Shown one piece after another: positions 1 through 10,697 of a stretch of 30,241 nucleotides of DNA. Position 1 is the first letter of the stretch. Every line of letters begins with the position of its first letter. Below the pieces are notes generated by a model that saw only the letters and a list, made by a program, of their open reading frames with translations, made no database searches and was not told where the DNA came from. The stretch comes from Welwitschia mirabilis. Lineage: Eukaryota; Gnetophyta; Gnetopsida; Welwitschiales. The stretch is taken from contig JBOZIK010000001.1 in the NCBI GenBank assembly GCA_051453625.1, forward strand, positions 52,411,951 through 52,442,191, written 5' to 3'. The position numbers were made by a program, and so were the translations under genes.

Positions 1-450
1 TACAAAAATATCCAACATTTAAAGATTCAGTGACAGTGATAGTGAGTGTCACATTAGAGGAAGACAAAAAGATCAAAGAAATTTAATCAACATTGGAAAA
101 AGTGTTAACATCGTGCCATTATACATTTACAAGAGACTTGGTTTAGAAGGTAGAATAGGGCCTACTTGGATTCTCTTAGAATTAGAGGATACTTCAGTCA
201 AGAAATCTTTAGGGGTTATCAAAGTTTTAGTAATCCAAATTGAAGAGGTATTCTACTTGATAAATGTCATTATCATAGAAGTCAAACATAACAGAGGTTA
301 TCCATTACTTCTAAGACAAGCCTTGTATGTAATATTCCATTGCATCATCAATACAAGAACTGGATGATGGAGTGTCATCTAGAAAATAAAAAGTTTTCAA
401 TTAGAGTTTTTAATGTAACTGAGAAAGACCTAGGTGATGAATGGGACGTA
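1..450 (+). pseudogene. Ty3/gypsy aspartic protease remnant (5' cut by window)
   Basis: This is the protease part of a gypsy polyprotein that would cleave gag-pol. The frame around 89-360 reads NIGKSVNIVPLYIYKRLGLE, then LELEDTSVKKSLGVIKVLV and GYPLLLRQALYV. This follows the retropepsin order of Athila/Tat-type elements: catalytic D-L-G-A-S, a 'vMPlsvYkkLGLg' stretch, 'L.LaDrSvk.p.Gi..dvlV', then a 'p.iLGrpFL' block. The catalytic motif has become N-I-G-K-S, losing the aspartate, and the reading frame breaks by about 366. Gag lies outside the window to the left. Family order is established knowledge and the residue losses are seen directly. It is clearly inactive. Confidence 0.75.
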
Positions 451-959
451 GAAAATAAAACTAAACTAACCTTATTCCTACAACATCATCCTCTTAAAGA
501 AAGATGGGTAATGTTATAAAAACTTACATTTTATGTTAATCCATTTGAAATTGAAAGCTTAAAAGATGTTGATACATACAACTTTGAGCATTCAGAAAAT
601 AATTTTTTAGATTAAAATAAAGAAGAAATAGAACCCTTAACCTACAAGGAAGTTTAGTTGTTAACAATGAGTGAAAACTCACACTTTGAAGGAGATCATC
701 TATTACATGAGTCAGAAACTAAGAATCTCAATCTAAATCTAAAAAATATTCCTAGAGTACTAAAGTATATTTTTCTTTGTAACAATTAGAACAAACTCTA
801 ATAATCAATGAAAATCTTGTCCCTGCATAAGGGTCAACCTAAACTCCCTTTTAACTTCCAAAATTCATGCCTTCGCTTGGTCTCATAAAGGTTTATCTAC
901 TATTCCTTCTTCTATTATTTAGCATAAAATCTATCTTAAGGAAAATGCAAAACTTGTCA

Positions 960-1850
960 AGTAACTGTAAAGAAGATTAAATCCAAACTTAAACAAGTAG
1001 TTAAGGATAAAATTATTAAATTAATGAATGCTAGAATCATTTATACTATATCAGATAGTGAATGGATTAGTTCCTTAACTATAGTACTGAATAAGTATGA
1101 AAAATGAAGAGCATGTATAGATTTTAAAAAACTAAATAAAGTCATGAAAAAGGATCATTATTCCCTATCCTTCCTTAACTAGAAACTTGATAGAATTGAA
1201 GGACATTCTTTCTATTGATTTTTATATGGATATAGCAATTATAACCAAGTTTGCATAGCTAGCAAAGACCCAACTAAAATAACTTTTACTTTGCCTTTTG
1301 GGACATTTGCTATTAGCTAAATGCCTTTTTATATGGATATAGCAATTATAACCAGGTTTGCATAGCTAGCAAAGACCCAACTAAAATAACTTTTACTTTG
1401 CCTTCTGGGACATTTGCTATTAGCTAAATGCCTTTTGGATTAAGTAACACTCCTAGAAATTTTCAACATTATATGATGGATATTTTCTCAAACATGTTAG
1501 AGGATTCAATATAAATCTTTATGTATGACTTTTCAATCTTTGGAGAAACCTTTGATCAAATCTTAGAAAGATTAGAAAAAGTACTTGATAGAGGCATAGA
1601 GTGTGGCCTTCATTTAAGTTGGGAAAAGAGCTTATTTTAGTTGAAAATGAACTTATTCTAGACCACCACATTTCTAAAAGAAGGATTAGGATAAACACTG
1701 AAAATGTTGGTATCATTTAAAACATAACTCCTCCAACCAATGTTAAGCAACTATGGTCTTTTCTTGGATATTGTGGTTTTTAATATCATTTCATATAATA
1801 TTATGCTAAAATCTATAAACCCCTATACTTCTTACTGGAAAAAGAAGATA
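960..1850 (+). pseudogene. Ty3/gypsy reverse transcriptase remnant
   Basis: This is a decayed RT domain. Around 1108-1160 it reads RACIDFKKLNKVMKKDHYS, matching the gypsy block 'RvCIDYRkLNkaTrKDHfP'. Around 1221-1325 are YGYSNYNQVCIASKD and TKITFTLPFGTFAIS, matching 'DGYSGYNQI..' and 'KTTFTcPyGTFAyrrMPFGL'. At 1434-1470 is MPFGLSNTPRNFQHYMMDIF. The catalytic box at 1518-1529 reads F-M-Y-D where F/Y-x-D-D is needed, so the first catalytic aspartate is lost. Several in-frame stops and a 107-bp tandem duplication also break the frame. The protein order PR-RT-RH-IN identifies Ty3/gypsy, and the closest similarity I recall is to Athila/Tat plant elements. Confidence 0.85.
1219..1432 (+). repeat. 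107-bp tandem duplication inside the RT pseudogene
   Basis: Bases 1219-1325 are repeated at 1326-1432 with two differences visible by eye (aaccaagt/aaccaggt and ccttttggg/ccttctggg). The unit covers the YNQ to GTFAIS part of RT. Since 107 is not a multiple of three, it shifts the frame. The near identity of the copies means the duplication is younger than much of the decay around it. Confidence 0.95.
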
Positions 1851-1929
1851 AATTTGATTAAAATACATCTTATCAGCTTGCTTTTGATAAACTTAAACCT
1901 AAACTCTGTTATGCTCCTATTGTAATGGG

Positions 1930-2330
1930 ACCTAATTAGGAAAAAGATTTTGAGTTAATGTCTGATGCTAGTAATTTTGCTGTAGGTGGGATTCTTAGAT
2001 AAAAATATGAAAATCATTTCAAAGTCATATCTTATCATCGTAAAATATTGTCCAAAGCTTAAAAAAATTACTCAAATACTAAGAGAGAGATTCTAGCCAC
2101 AATCTTTTACCTCAATAGTCTTAGTCATTATCTTTTAGGCTTTCATACAAACATTTATACAAATCATGCAATGATTAAATACCTGATGACTAAGAAATAT
2201 TCTAGTGCTAGATTGATTAGATGGATCTTCTTAATGTAATAATTCAATTTCACCATCATAGATAAGGCAGAAAAACACAACAACATAGTAGATCACTTAT
2301 CACATCTTACTTCTTCTTCTTCTAACTATC
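1930..2330 (+). pseudogene. Ty3/gypsy RNase H remnant
   Basis: The RNase H domain would degrade RNA in the RNA-DNA hybrid. The frame reads FELMSDASNFAVGGIL (about 1950-1998), a block ending TKREILATIFYLN (2080-2115) and IYTNHAMIKYLMTKK (2155-2200), then RLIRWIF and a block ending NIVDHLSHL (2285-2307). This matches the gypsy order 'CDASd.AvGAvLgQ', 'tekELLAvvfA.dkfr', 'vyTDHaALkyLl.kk' and 'N.vADhLSRL'. The TDHA aspartate is now N, a G-to-A type change. Stops replace expected Gln in IL-stop-KYE and KA-stop-KNY. Confidence 0.85.
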
Positions 2331-2499
2331 TTTCTATCAATGACTCTTTTCTAGATAAATAACTATTTGTTGTATCTTCTACTCATCCTTTGTATGATAC
2401 ATGGATATTGTAAATTATCTTGTTACTTTAGAAACACCACAAAATTAGAGTCACAATCAAAGAAAATCTTTTCTCCATAGGATAGGTGACTATGAATGG

Positions 2500-3475
2500 A
2501 TATCGCCCCATCTTTATCATAGGTGTAAGGATAAAATTATGAGAAAATGTATACTAGAATGGGAAAAGCTTGATATCCTTTATTTTTCTCATGGTAGTGC
2601 TTGTGGTAAACATTTTAGTACTTAAAAAATAGCCATGAAAATTATTCACTCTGGATTCTATTAACCTAGTCTTTTTTAGGACTCTTTTGAGTATGCCATA
2701 AGGTGTAAAGCATGGCAATGTTTTGGTAGCATTTTTCAATCACAAGAAATGTCACTCAAACCTATTCTTGAGTGTAAACCTTTTAATTATTAGGGAATTG
2801 ATTTCATAGGCTTAATTAAACCACCTTATAAAGATAAAAATTACATTTTAATTATTATTGATTATGTGACTAAATGGGTTGAAGCAATTCCTACTTCCTC
2901 AAATGATGCTTGGACCATTTATGACTTTATTAGAACTCAAATTTTTCAATGTTTTGGCTTTGCTTGAATAATTATTAGTGATTAGTGAACTCATTTCATC
3001 AATCATCTTTTTAGAAAACTTCTTTTATCCATTGGTATAGAACATCAAATAGCTTATGCTTACCATCCTCAAACTAATGAACAAGCTGAAAATGCTAATA
3101 GAGAAATAAAAAACATGCTTCAAAAACTTGTTTCTTCTAATAATAAATCATGGGCTTTTTAACTGAATGACGTTCTTTAGGCCTGCTGTATAAATTGGCA
3201 TAATTTACTTGATTTTTCATCTTATGAACTTGTATATGGTAAAGTTTGTGCTTTACCTGTTGATGTTTGTTACAATTCTTATCGTTCTACATATTAACTT
3301 AATCTTGTGAATTTAGAAGAGAATCTTAAAACTTGTTAATCTTAATTAGATCATTTAAATGAAAAATAAACTCAAGCTATTCATTGTTAACTTATTCACA
3401 AAGCACAAAATAAATTCAAACATGATAAAAAGTTAATTCATAAGAACTTTAAACCTGGCCAACTAGTCTTGTTAT
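2500..3475 (+). pseudogene. Ty3/gypsy integrase remnant, N-terminal and core part
   Basis: The integrase begins with an HHCC zinc-binding region at about 2540-2730 (SHGSACGKHF, KIIHSGFY, IRCKAWQCFG). The core then reads GIDFIGLIKPPYKDKNYIL (2797-2853), DYVTKWVEAIPTSSNDAW (2860-2914), ISD-stop-stop-THF (about 2980) and YHPQTNEQAENANREIKNML (3061-3120). This is the D,D,E core in its usual order, with the third acid in the 'ENANREI' block. In-frame stops occur where the family has W, Q and G. The domain runs into the N run just after PGQLVLL, a block typical of the integrase C-terminus. Confidence 0.88.
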
Positions 3476-4022
3476 NNNNNNNNNNNNNNNNNNNNNNNNN
3501 NNNNNNNNNNNNNNNNNNNNNNNNNNNNNNNNNNNNNNNNNNNNNNNNNNNNNNNNNNNNNNNNNNNNNNNNNNNNNNNNNNNNNNNNNNNNNNNNNNNN
3601 NNNNNNNNNNNNNNNNNNNNNNNNNNNNNNNNNNNNNNNNNNNNNNNNNNNNNNNNNNNNNNNNNNNNNNNNNNNNNNNNNNNNNNNNNNNNNNNNNNNN
3701 NNNNNNNNNNNNNNNNNNNNNNNNNNNNNNNNNNNNNNNNNNNNNNNNNNNNNNNNNNNNNNNNNNNNNNNNNNNNNNNNNNNNNNNNNNNNNNNNNNNN
3801 NNNNNNNNNNNNNNNNNNNNNNNNNNNNNNNNNNNNNNNNNNNNNNNNNNNNNNNNNNNNNNNNNNNNNNNNNNNNNNNNNNNNNNNNNNNNNNNNNNNN
3901 NNNNNNNNNNNNNNNNNNNNNNNNNNNNNNNNNNNNNNNNNNNNNNNNNNNNNNNNNNNNNNNNNNNNNNNNNNNNNNNNNNNNNNNNNNNNNNNNNNNN
4001 NNNNNNNNNNNNNNNNNNNNNN
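3476..4022. other. Assembly gap (547 N)
   Basis: This is a run of 547 undetermined bases. It falls inside the integrase C-terminal region: the sequence left of it reads KPGQLVLL and the sequence right of it reads LSPYLIKKVHSNNSIKI. No coding call can be made here. Confidence 1.
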
Positions 4023-4190
4023 TTAAGTCCTTACCTTATTAAGAAAGTACATTCTAATAACTCTATTAAGATTTTTGACTTAACCACTAAAGAAATTCAA
4101 AAATTTAATAGATAAGGGTTGAAAATATGCAAGGAATCTTCTAATGTAAACATAATAGAAGTACTAGTTTTGAAGATTCCCCTCGATGAG
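4023..4190 (+). pseudogene. Ty3/gypsy integrase C-terminal tail
   Basis: Right of the gap the frame reads SPYLIKKVHSNNSIKIFDL, then TKEIQKFNR, a stop and GLKI. It matches the C-terminal chromodomain-like tail of Athila/Tat integrases ('GPfvi..v...gaveI.d...g..fkvNGqrlK'). The stop again stands where Gln is expected. Pol ends somewhere near 4120-4190. Confidence 0.65.
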
Positions 4191-5832
4191 AAGAGCTTAT
4201 TCCTTATCATTGTCTGAATTTTATCTTAGCTTATTCCTTTGGAGGCCATTATAACTTTACTTGATCATCATTCAAACATAACTAATTTATTTATTTTATT
4301 TCCATGACTAGTCTTTGTACTTGGACATTTATAGTGGTAAGACTGGATTCACCTAATCTTAAGACATTTACACATCTATAAACTTTATTTTGAAGGAATA
4401 TGATTTATTTCTTATGTTTTTATCAATGATGAAAGGTCTTAAATTGTTTAAGGATGTTCTTTTCTGTTTTTCATCTTATTACTTTGTTTTTGTCTTTTCA
4501 AGTGTTTAATCATGTGAAATTTCTTTTGTGGGGAACAAAAAAAAGAGAGAAAAAAAGAAAAGATTGAAATAAGACTATGATGTCCTACTGTAAGTACACT
4601 AGGGTACATTTTATTAAGAGGGGCCTTTGGCAGTGTAATATGATAGCTATGGGAACTCCACTAGAAGGTTAGTTGGCCATGCTTTATGGGTCCTTACTTC
4701 TCTGACTATGGTTGCACTTCCCTCATTATGGATAATAAAATAGTAAAAAATTTGAGGCTATGGGATCAATGGTATTCCTGATATCATCAAAGGCATCACT
4801 TATTTTTTAGGCTCTTAGTCATTCCACGTGATCATTTCATTTCTGAGGATTTAGATGTTTGTTTTGAGATGTAAGTAGCTGAGTTCATTTTTGAGAAATT
4901 CTTTGATCTCATTAATTATTTTTAAGGCATTTTATTTTTAGCATCATCATAACCACTACCTTATCGAATGGGATTTTACATATTTATACATTTAATCATA
5001 CATTTAATCATACATTTAATCATACATTTTCAAATTAAGTGATGTTATGATTTCTTCCATGGGAGTCTGCTAGGTTAAAATTTAGGGTAGTAGGTTATCT
5101 TCTTTATGTTCCTTATATTCATTCTTTTTGTTTTCTTTCATTAGTTAATTAGTTATTTCAAAGTCATTTTCGTATTTTCTTATCATTTTAGAACCTTAAC
5201 ATTTAACAATTTTCTTGCTTAGTTTTTAATAAAATCATTGATTTCTTGATTAGATGAGTTTCCTTAAAAATTTTGTGATGTGCATTTTCAATCTTTTGAA
5301 GTTCTAAATACTGTTCATACTCATTTTTGTAAAGGCACATTTGTTGGGCACTCATGAATCTGTTTCATCCCAATTAGCACATTTTCATTGTCTATTCTTT
5401 CTATGTTTATCAAAATTTTCCTAAATTTTTATTTTTTACATTTAAAATTTCTACACTAAACTCTACATTTAATTCATTAGTTTTCAAAATTCAAAAACAC
5501 CCATTATCCATCTTCTCATTTAGACATAGTGATCTTTGTCTGATTTCTTCACTTCATTAGCCAATATAGGACATAGTATTTTTGTTGGAGCAGGGAAGGA
5601 CTTATTTTTAAAACTCATTTTCATAATTTTTATAGGTCATTTTAGAGCTTTTAAGAGACATAATTTTTGCAATTTTTACTTCACACACATAATGAGTTAC
5701 ATGTTATTTTATTATGTGATATGTTTAAGATTATTTATAAGCTTGTTTTATAATTTTCAAATTGATTTTTTTAAGATAATTTGGCTTGTAATTGTAGTTG
5801 TTCATCTAGTTTTGTTAGGGACTAACAAAGGC
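4191..5832 (+). other. Non-coding spacer between pol and 3' LTR
   Basis: About 1.6 kb of AT-rich DNA lies between the end of integrase and the polypurine tract. Athila/Tat-type elements often have a long spacer or an extra, sometimes envelope-like, open frame here. No conserved protein is recognisable. It holds a purine-rich tract at 4527-4569, a 12-bp tandem repeat at 4986-5029 and a hydrophobic 99-codon open frame at 5536-5835, which is probably chance. Confidence 0.6.
4986..5029 (+). repeat. 12-bp tandem repeat, about 3.7 copies
   Basis: The unit atacatttaatc is repeated head to tail three full times and then partly, without visible mismatch. It lies in the non-coding spacer of the gypsy element. 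Confidence 0.95.
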
Positions 5833-5843
5833 TAAGTGGGGGG
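5833..5843 (+). other. Polypurine tract of the gypsy element
   Basis: The sequence aagtgggggg followed by cta lies immediately left of the inferred LTR start TGATG. A purine run abutting the 3' LTR is the plus-strand primer site of LTR retrotransposons, and its position fixes the left LTR edge. Confidence 0.75.
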
Positions 5844-5846
5844 CTA

Positions 5847-7076
5847 TGATGCATTGCCAAATTGTATGTATTTGATGGAGTGTTATGAGCTATTTTGCAG
5901 GACATTTACATAGGTTTAGATGCAATTATAAGGATTATAGAGAGTTAATAGATGATCATTAAAATATGCAATTCTTGGTATGTTAGAGGGATATTCAAGC
6001 CTATTTTGATACTCAGTTCCTTGGAGGAAGATCACTAACATAAAAGGCAGACTTCTCTTGAGTTGGAAAGATAAGAAAATCTATCATCCCCATTGTCATC
6101 CCCACGATAGGTAGAATGACAACCTTGCCCAAGCCAAATTAGATGCTGACATGAACTAGAGATATAACCAATCAAGACCACTTTTCTAAATATGTCATTC
6201 CCCATGTCATCTCCATGACATAAAGGAGGACAAATCATAATGCATATACCATCATCCTCTTGGTTGTCTTCATGACAATCAAGATGATGCCCAAAATGAC
6301 CAGCCAACTTTCATCTGTTTCATCCATTTCTTTCTTAGATTAGAGTGCATTTTCAATGCATTTTGTGTGATAGTTTTGCCTTCTATGCTATATAAATTAG
6401 CCCCCTTTCCCTAATATTTCTAAAATATTTAATGCACTAGAAATTCTCATGGTAAAAGATCAAAGGACAAGAGATCCATCTTAAGAGTTACAGAAAGATG
6501 TTTCCTTGGTGAAGGGTTGTGCATCCTCCATTAAGGAGTGGATGTTTTATAACATAGATTCTAGTTTAATTTTTAATATAGACTTTATTTTCTTTCGTGC
6601 ATTTGTACACTTAATGCCCCTTATGGTTTATGTTATTATTGATTTAGTGATAGTTTCATTAATGATATAGGTCTTAAGGGTAATCTTTGTTAAGGTTGAA
6701 GATAGTAGTTTAGAAATATCTTACATTACTCTTTAACTTACTTGATAGCCTAAGTTAGTCTCAGTTAGTGATAGTCTCCTTGGCTGATTTAGGTTATACA
6801 GGGTCAATCTTCCTAATGAGTTGATTTAGTAATTAGGTAGATGTTCATCTAGGTTAAGTGCATTTTCATTACATTGCATGTTTAATTTCTTGTATAGTTC
6901 TTAAGATTAGGATATAATATTATCCTCAAAGATCAATTCTCCTTCTTTTCTCACACACCTTCAATGGGTTTACGACATTTGGATTACTCCCATTTATAGT
7001 GTCTTATATTTTATAATATATCTATTTTAAGTAATAAGATTTAGTAAGACATAAAGAATTGCAAAATTTCTCATCA
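5847..7076 (+). repeat. 3' LTR of the gypsy element
   Basis: The left edge is set by the polypurine tract and begins TGATG. The right edge is proposed at CATCA (7072-7076), the inverted complement of the start, giving an LTR of about 1230 bp. Inside are a TATA box at 6389-6398, palindromic motifs in U3 (6204-6221, 6250-6289), and a U5 with 'atgggttt.cgaca.ttggattactccc' (about 6964-6992), which resembles plant gypsy LTR ends. LINE coding sequence starts within about 30 bases of the proposed right edge, which supports it. The partner 5' LTR lies outside the window, so the right edge is inference. Confidence 0.65.
6389..6398 (+). promoter_or_regulatory. TATA box of the gypsy LTR
   Basis: The sequence tatataaatt lies about 540 bases into the LTR. 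It is a good match to a plant TATA box and is placed as expected for the U3/R boundary. The related LTR at the right end of the window has a TATA box at the matching place. Confidence 0.6.
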
Positions 7077-10000
7077 TAACATACATCAATCATGTAACTT
7101 TATTAGATCATTCTCCCATTTAAATTAAAGTAAGCATCATTAGTAGTTCTTCCAAGAATAAATGTCCTCTGTTTAGATTAAATGCTACTTAATTTTCTTC
7201 TCTTCCTACCTAAACTATTTTATCTAATCTTTTGAATGCAAAGCCTTAGTTCTCAATTTATCTAGGATGGATTCATTGGTGACATAGTGCTACATGTCAT
7301 GTGTAAAATTTTACCAAACATTATGGTTAGCTATTAGCTTCACATGTAAAACAAAAATATAATAAAATTTAATTATTAGTTAAACACCTCTCTGATAAGT
7401 TTCTTCATGATCTTTTAATTCATAGTCTCTTCCTAATTTAGCTATTTCTAAGTTAGATTTTTAGAAATTATATGTTTAGAGAGCAGAAAGTTCATTAATT
7501 AAAAGTGGACCTACTTGGCTAAAGATTTAAGATGAAAATTGTAAGAACTTTTTTAAATATGTGAATAATTCCTCTCCTATGAATCCATTAGACTAGCTCA
7601 CTCTTAATGGTTATATTATTACTAATCTAAATACTTTTCTTTTTTATTTGATAGATTATTTTGCTATTTTTTTTTTCCTATTACCTCCATGGACAATTCT
7701 CTTTTTGAGGAGACCACTACTTTGTATCCTACTTTGATTACTCCAACTATGTTTTAAATGTTATGAGTTGATATTTCTTTAACCAAATTAAACTAGGCTT
7801 ACTTTAAAATAAGTAATGAGAAAGCTCAAGGATATGATGGATTTCTAGTTGAATTTATTAAGACTAATTAGGATCTTATTAGGAGTGATCTTTTTGAAGT
7901 TATTTAAGAGGATATTCATATAGGATCTCTAGGACAATAAATAAAGCAATGGATTATTCAAATTCTTTCCAAATCAAATGATCTTACTTAGGTTGGAACC
8001 CCATTAATTCTTAATGTTATTTATAAGATCTAAGAAAAGTTCTTATCTTTTCATTTGAAGTAGATTCTTATAGATATCATATACCCTTAACAAATAGATT
8101 TTGTTTTTAATAGATATATTTTTACTAATTTGATAGTAATCTAGAAATATCTTCAATGACCTAAGGATACTCATCAAAATATTCTTTTTATTAAGCTTGA
8201 CTTTGCTAAGTTATATGATAAAATTAAATAGAATTTTACCATTTAAATTATGGCTAAGCTTACTTTTAATCTAAAATTCTTATATATGGTAGGTTGTTTG
8301 TTTGTCATTGTTAATGCTAAAATGACACTAATTTTGAAGTTACGTTTACTTTTGCTATTCATTAGTTTATAAGGTAGGAATGCCATCTAGCTCCTTATTT
8401 ATTTATCATAGTGGTAGATTTTGTTTCTTATTAGCTTTAATGTTATATTCATAGTAATAATGGTAAAGGGGTGATCCTCTATAATACTAGTCATTAGCTT
8501 TTAAATATGTATTTTGTAAATGACTTCTTTTTTCTTATTCATAACATAGCTGAAGACCTTCATCGATTTTTCTTTTAAGTAAAATGATACTATACTATTT
8601 CCAGTTCTGCCATTAATTAGACTAAATCTTTAGTTTATAGCTTTATTAATAATTATCAACATCTTCCAGATAAAAAGGGGATGCTAGCATCTAATCATGA
8701 TATTATTAAAATTTTAAGAAATCCTTATAGTTTTTAACAACATCCCTCATTTCTTTGGAATCAGGTTCTTCTTTGAATCCAAAATAGAATGGAAAAATAA
8801 AAGTTCAAATCTCTTACTCCTATAGGAAAGTATTTGATTTGTAAATACATTTTTTTTCTACTCATATTTACTACTTTTTTTGTTGGGCTCCTTCTAATAC
8901 TACTTATAAAAAAAATAAAAAGAATTTTTAAAAACTTTATATGGCCTTCTAAATATTCTAGAAAGGATTTCATTGGATTACATTAGATATTGTTACTCTA
9001 CCCAAGAAATAAGATAGCTATGATTTTTTGGACTATTTCAAGTAAGGACTCAATTTAGTCGCAAAAAGGTCATTTGTTTATCTCGAGTCTTGAGATATTA
9101 TTGACTAGCTTCTTCATCTTTGTTTAACACAAGTGTTTTCCAAGCATAGCTCTTTTTTCAATGGTATCCATTTTATTACCTCGAATCTTTTCATCACATA
9201 GAGTTGTTCTTCCACAATACATTTTTTAAAATCATTTGGAGACATGAAGGATCTTAGATAAATATATTAATTGGAACAAAACCAAAATTTACCTTGATTT
9301 ATTTTCTAAGCTCTATCCATGCCTTTAGCTTCTATTACCCTTATAGACTTAAGGCTTGCATTTACTAGTTTCAAAAGGTATGATTTATCTTAATTGTTTT
9401 TGGCTTAAAGGTTAATGGATATCTTGGGAATCATTTAATCATCTTTATGGTAATTTCTTTCCCATGCAAATTTTTTTCTTCAGGATTTTCAATTTTGGCT
9501 TTTAATGTCTACATCTAGATGAATCTATAAGAAAGCTAGTTGAGGGGCATCATTAGAAAATTGGTACCGTAATCTTGCAATATAAGCTACAAATTCCATT
9601 CTAATTGCTTCATAATTCAATAGCACTTATTGATTTCTATAATAGGTTTTGGTAAAAATAGGAGACCAAGAAGTTTTCAGTGACCATTTCGTAGAACCTT
9701 TGGTAACTTTTTATGCTTTCTAAAATTAAACATTTTCTTTGGTATTTTCTTCATTATGGTTTACCAACTAGTAGAAAACTAGTATATCAGCATCCATAAT
9801 CCTGTTTACCATTAATGTGGAGCTATAGATGATTTTATTCATGTTTTTTGGCATTGGCATTTTACTAAGAATACTTGAATTTGGACATGTAATGTTCTTT
9901 TGAATATTTAAGTTTCTGAACATTTCGTATTCTTTAGATCTTTTCCTAGTACCAACAACCATTTCAAATTTCTTTACAGGATCATTTGGGGTATTTTTCT

Positions 10001-10290
10001 ATATCAGATTTGGAAGTAAAGGAAAAACTAATTTTTAAGAGGATTATGTCTTCTCATGTTCATGTTTTATTTATTAAAGAGAAAACAAATAGTTTATGTA
10101 ATGTTTATTTTTAGCTTCACACTCAAGGGAGAAAATCCAACTTGAGGTTATTTTTCTCATGTAGCTTTTAAATCATTGATTTAATGGATTGTATATTAGT
10201 TATCCCACTAATGGCACACGATGTCTAATTTTTAACTCTACTCTAACTCTAGTTTCATTTTCTTTTTTCTTTTTAACATGTTAACCTTTA
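7077..10290 (+). pseudogene. LINE (non-LTR retrotransposon) ORF2 remnant
   Basis: This is a decayed L1-type plant ORF2. It starts at the end of the endonuclease domain: LLDHSPI near 7100-7125 matches 'SDHsPi'. The RT follows with NEKAQGYDGF (7817-7846; family 'dKApGpDGf'), LNVIYKI (about 8010-8032), FNRYIFTNLIVI (about 8105-8143) and IKLDFAKLYDKI (8191-8226; 'lKLDfsKAYDkv'). The catalytic box reads Y-F-V-N-D (about 8509-8524) where F-A-D-D is expected. A zf-RVT-like block, IKHFLWYFLHYGLPTSRKL, lies at about 9724-9780. Many stops and frame changes make it dead. The 3' end is not clear; the last 100 bases before 10301 are T-rich and non-coding. Confidence 0.8.
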
Positions 10291-10300
10291 AAGACTTTTG

Positions 10301-10697
10301 TGTTGAAAGTGAAGCCAAATCTTTTGATGTTATTTATTCCTTTATAGTCTTGAATTTATATCTTTTTATATAATCCCCTTTTTATTGTTATTTAATATTA
10401 AAGAGAGAAGGGAAGTCTAATGGGGTTACCTAGAAAGTTTTAGAAATTAGGATTAGGGCTTTTTCCCTTAAAAAAAAATCTATATAAAGAGAATAGGGAC
10501 ATAAGATGGTACAAGGTGTATGGGAGTCAAGAGTTTTAATATTGGCTATTTGAGAATGGCCTATGTCCTTGCCTATTTCATTTAAATAAGAGATTATGCA
10601 TTTCTTCTATGATTTTTCCCCACATTAGGGTTTTCCACGTAAATTTGGTGTCTTAATATTTGTATTTTGTTTTTTTATTTGCTACATATTTCTAACA
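10301..10697 (+). repeat. 5' LTR of the outer copia
   Basis: It begins TGTTGAAAGTGAAGCCAAAT. The same start, TGTTAGAAGTGAAGCCAAAT, follows the polypurine tract at 20322, which proves the left edge. It ends ctaaca next to a primer-binding-like sequence. A TATA box tatataaag lies at 10481-10489, and the R/U5 part contains the familiar copia stretch 'agggttttccacgtaaa' (about 10627-10643). Length is 397 bp. Confidence 0.82.
10481..10489 (+). promoter_or_regulatory. TATA box of the outer copia LTR
   Basis: The sequence tatataaag sits 180 bases into the LTR, preceded by a run of A, at the usual U3/R boundary position for a copia LTR. Confidence 0.6.

Noticed and set aside
3469-4026. Long open frame
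   Set aside because: It is open only because it consists of undetermined bases.
6035-6307. 90-codon minus-strand frame rich in H, D and C
   Set aside because: It lies in the U3 of the gypsy LTR over palindromic repeats; its composition reflects gtcatcc-type motifs, not a protein.
8761-8973. 70-codon minus-strand frame
   Set aside because: It is antisense to the LINE reading frame and lacks any motif.
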